DNA from: Patiriisocius marinus
GTDB taxonomy: Bacteria; Bacteroidota; Bacteroidia; Flavobacteriales; Flavobacteriaceae
Assembly (NCBI RefSeq): GCF_008974325.1
Contig: NZ_BKCG01000002.1
Span: 372,001 to 436,000 of the forward strand
Length of the DNA: 64,000 nt
Reading direction: 5' to 3'
The notes under the pieces are model-generated. The model made no database searches, was not told the DNA's origin, and saw nothing but the letters and a program-made list of their open reading frames with translations. A program made the position numbers and the translations under genes. Positions 62,209-64,000 of this stretch are shown one piece after another (positions within the stretch are counted from its first letter, which is position 1; each line of letters starts with the position of its first letter).

Positions 62209-63279
62209 TTGAACATAACACCATATATATTTCAACCCGAAAAAAGTATTGAAGTTTACAAAAAAACTTCTGAATACTTATTGGAAAATCCTAACATAAA
62301 AGAAAAGATAGAAGAATTAGGATGGTTTTATCACATAATTGGAATGACAATTCCTCAAAACTGGGACAATTTTTGGTCTGGACACATATTTCCATTTTCG
62401 GAATCTTGGGAAGAACTTCAAATCTCATTTAATTTAGTTTGTTTCGGACTTTACAAACAAGCTTTTGTCTCATTACGAAGTGCACTCGAATTAGGAATGT
62501 TATCTGTCTATTACAATATCAATGATGAGGGACATAAAATAGTACAAGATTGGCTTTCATCAAAAGATTCTAATGATGCAAATACACCAAGAGCGGGTAC
62601 TATTTGGAAAGTACTATTATCAAATGATAATATTCAGAAATTTAACGAAGAGCATAATTTAAAAAAGAGATTTGAGGAACTCGGATTTTTACATAATTAC
62701 GTTCATACTAAAGGTAATAAGTACTCAAACAAACTTGGGCGATTAAAAAGTAATTCTCAAACTTTTGAGCCAGACTTAATCGATTCTTGGCTGAATACTT
62801 ATGAAAAAATTGCTTCAATAGTTTGTTCTCTTCATTTACTAAAATACCCAATAGCAGTAGTGAAATATGACTATTCAAGAAAATTCGGAATCGACATTCC
62901 AAGCTTTGGTGGATTAGAAACATTTAACATCGAGAAAATCGGGAAGATTCTTCCTAAACACTATTTAGAGAGTATCGAAAAAATTGCTGAAACCGATATT
63001 TCAACACAAGAAACTATTAAAGAAATAAAGTCTTTTCCAGACAAAACAGAGGAAGAAGTTGAGGAACAAGTTCTGTTTATTGAGAAATTGACTATCGAAG
63101 GCTGTGGATTTAAAAAGTGGCTTGAACAACAAAATGATTTACTTAAACTATTCAATGAAAAAGAATTTAGCGAAGTAATGATAAATCGAATAGAAGTTCT
63201 AAAAAAATGGTCTATTGACAATGATTATTACGACAAAACTAAACTTGACAAATACAAGAAAAAAAAGGAGTCTGAATGA
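62209..63279 (+). CDS. Cassette 3 protein of unknown function, possibly HEPN-like (356 aa)
   Basis: A soluble, helix-rich protein. The start is TTG at 62209, 22 nt after the GTTGTAAGC core; no ATG precedes the conserved-looking NITPYIFQPEKS. The segment LYKQAFVSLRSALELGMLSVYY followed by LGFLHNYVHTKGNK recalls HEPN/DUF5677-type helical bundles, in which an Arg or Ser pairs with a His in R-x4-6-H-like positions. I cannot show the full motif. The stop lies 5 nt before the end core, as cassette ORFs usually do. Confidence 0.7.
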   Translation: MNITPYIFQPEKSIEVYKKTSEYLLENPNIKEKIEELGWFYHIIGMTIPQNWDNFWSGHIFPFSESWEELQISFNLVCFGLYKQAFVSLRSALELGMLSVYYNINDEGHKIVQDWLSSKDSNDANTPRAGTIWKVLLSNDNIQKFNEEHNLKKRFEELGFLHNYVHTKGNKYSNKLGRLKSNSQTFEPDLIDSWLNTYEKIASIVCSLHLLKYPIAVVKYDYSRKFGIDIPSFGGLETFNIEKIGKILPKHYLESIEKIAETDISTQETIKEIKSFPDKTEEEVEEQVLFIEKLTIEGCGFKKWLEQQNDLLKLFNEKEFSEVMINRIEVLKKWSIDNDYYDKTKLDKYKKKKESE

Positions 63280-63284
63280 AAAGC

Positions 63285-63422
63285 CAGCTTACAACACCGT
63301 ATATAATTTATTGCTGGCTTCTCGCCTACTTACGAAAGTCCTCGCGGACTTTCTATTCGGTTTTTATTTGTTAACTTAGTTGTTTAACCACGCAACAAAC
63401 CATATACAAACACGTTACCTGC
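63285..63422 (+). repeat. attC-like element C
   Basis: Left core CAGCTTACAAC (63285-63295), 3-nt spacer, arm 63299-63314 and right arm 63392-63407, both identical in sequence to those of element B. A 6-nt spacer and core GTTACCTGC (63414-63422) follow. The inner GAAAGTCC/GGACTTTC hairpin (63334-63353) is also identical, while the DNA between the inner hairpin and the right arm has diverged. Confidence 0.72.
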
Positions 63423-63430
63423 AATAAAAA

Positions 63431-63742
63431 TTACTCAGCTATGTATATTTCCGAAGGTCTTTCTATTTCTTTGCTTTTACCGCCATCATAAATAAGTTCT
63501 TTTACATTGTCCGTGTTTGGGGTTTTATCACATTTTACTGCATAGTGTATTTGACATCCTGCTACTACCATTCCTTTTTCTTCACTACCTACAAAAGCAT
63601 ACCAATTAGAGCTATTTCTATTTGTTTTAACACCTAGTAAAGTATCTTCTAGTATTTTGACATCACCCCAAACACTACGGTATTTTAATCCGTTAGGTGC
63701 ATAAAACCAATTGTCTGTTGTTATTAAATATTTTCCTTGCAT
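63431..63742 (-). CDS. Hypothetical protein on the reverse strand of cassette 4 (103 aa)
   Basis: A small protein beginning MQGKYLITTDNWFYAPNG with later YRSVWGDVKILEDTLLGVKTNR and NWYAFVGSEEKGMVVAGCQIHYAV; probably an all-beta fold. No signal peptide. The gene nearly fills the cassette but is transcribed against the array direction, so it needs its own promoter, which I could not identify. Family not recognised by me, though I have the impression that similar short proteins recur in Bacteroidota. Confidence 0.68.
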   Translation of the reverse strand: MQGKYLITTDNWFYAPNGLKYRSVWGDVKILEDTLLGVKTNRNSSNWYAFVGSEEKGMVVAGCQIHYAVKCDKTPNTDNVKELIYDGGKSKEIERPSEIYIAE

Positions 63743-63760
63743 AATTCCGTAATTTTAAAA

Positions 63761-63897
63761 GCAGGTAACAATGTGTATAATCTATTGCTATTTACTGCTT
63801 CGTTAATGTTTATTTTATTTTTATTAATTCTGTTTTTAATCTGATAGTTTTCGCTTACTTATACGCAACATATCATACACTCGTCCGTTGTGGTAAA
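63761..63897 (+). repeat. attC-like element D
   Basis: Left core GCAGGTAAC (63761-63769), 3-nt spacer, arm GTGTATAATCTATTGC (63773-63788). The right arm GCAACATATCATACAC is at 63865-63880, then a 6-nt spacer and core GTTGTGGTAAA (63887-63897). Arms pair at 13 of 16; two mismatches are A-C (T-G on the minus strand), one is C-T. The GAAAGTCC inner hairpin is missing, so the outer geometry, not the inner sequence, is what is conserved. Confidence 0.68.
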
Positions 63898-63946
63898 TAA
63901 AAAAAACAACGGTTAAGAAATGGGTTGACCTCCCAAATAGTCAAAT

Positions 63947-64000
63947 GTGAAAGATGCTAAGACTTTAAAAAGTATACGAGTTGACCGAAAATCAAAAGAG
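63947..64000 (+). CDS. 5' end of an ORF cut by the window edge
   Basis: GTG at 63947 opens a frame reading VKDAKTLKSIRVDRKSKE, still open at base 64000, after an in-frame TAG at 63938-63940. It would be the first gene of cassette 5. The upstream TTGACCTCCC could be the end of an IS3-like element with this as OrfA, but 18 residues are too few to decide. Confidence 0.3.
   Translation, partial: MKDAKTLKSIRVDRKSKE

Larger units (their letters stand above)
60168..63897 (+). mobile_element. Integron-like cassette array (four cassettes, no integrase in window)
   Basis: Four consecutive units each begin with GTT plus a unit-specific tail and end with the reverse complement of that tail plus AAC. 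The tails are: GTTGTGGTGC ... GCACCACAAC (60168, 60653); GTTAGCTTTA ... TAAAGCTAAC (60840, 62058); GTTGTAAGC ... GCTTACAAC (62179, 63295); GTTACCTGC ... GCAGGTAAC (63414, 63769). The units are joined by folded elements. A fifth unit starts at 63887 and leaves the window. Genes fill the units tightly. This matches cassette logic of integrons. Confidence 0.72.

Noticed and set aside
60089-64000. CRISPR array or phage remnant as explanation of the repeats
   Set aside because: Repeats are 130-200 nt, folded, and separated by genes of varied size; no cas genes, capsid or terminase genes are present.
1-64000. tRNA, rRNA, riboswitches of known classes
   Set aside because: I saw no cloverleaf, rRNA core or recognised aptamer sequence; a covariance-model search would be needed to be sure.

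Overview
The window looks like a chromosomal piece of a Flavobacteriaceae-type member of the Bacteroidota. DNA is AT-rich, Shine-Dalgarno sites are largely absent, TAnnTTTG promoter -7 boxes recur, and many families are typical of that group (DUF4834, YfhO, BatA, DUF5916, TIGR02757, acyl-CoA reductase beside a dicluster ferredoxin, OmpA proteins). No rRNA, tRNA or CRISPR was seen.

Layout. 1-9 kb: aminotransferase tail, GNAT protein, outer-membrane beta-barrel protein, DUF4834/YfhO/glycosyltransferase run, and two paralogous secreted proteins that each carry a sigma-54-like -24/-12 promoter. 9-17 kb: uvrA, an ECF sigma factor with a 50-aa partner, nth/bcp, a large unknown protein, a PhnP-like hydrolase and an esterase. 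17.7-30.8 kb: DUF4870 pair, a dihydroorotase homologue without its metal-binding HxH, a BatA protein, two tandem GAF histidine kinases, lolD, DUF5916 and folE. 30.9-35.4 kb: serine biosynthesis (serC, serA) with DUF937, acyl-CoA reductase and ferredoxin. 35.4-38.8 kb: sodium/solute symporter, HhH membrane protein and OmpA protein.

38.8-47.3 kb: a complete histidine operon hisG-D-C-[DUF2167]-B-H-A-F-IE, headed by a leader peptide with four consecutive His codons and a terminator, i.e. a classical attenuator arrangement. 47.3-59.8 kb: serine hydrolase, LytTR regulator, corA, DUF2461, OmpA porin, an aldehyde dehydrogenase, a 1032-aa BNR/sortilin-type protein and an outer-membrane lipoprotein-sorting-like protein.

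60.1-64.0 kb is different in kind. Short unrelated genes (DUF3784, an IRG-like GTPase, a 356-aa unknown, a 103-aa reverse-strand gene) alternate with four structured elements of about 130-200 nt. Each cassette begins with GTT plus a cassette-specific tail and ends with the reverse complement of that tail plus AAC. Each element has an outer stem 3 nt inside the left AAC and 6 nt inside the right GTT, with mismatches that mostly become G-T pairs on the minus strand. This is the logic of integron attC cassettes, but the core boxes do not fit GTTRRRY and no integrase is in the window. I regard it as the best candidate for an undescribed system here.

Most convergent gene pairs are separated by strong bidirectional terminators, and several promoters lie so close to the ATG that leaderless mRNAs are likely.
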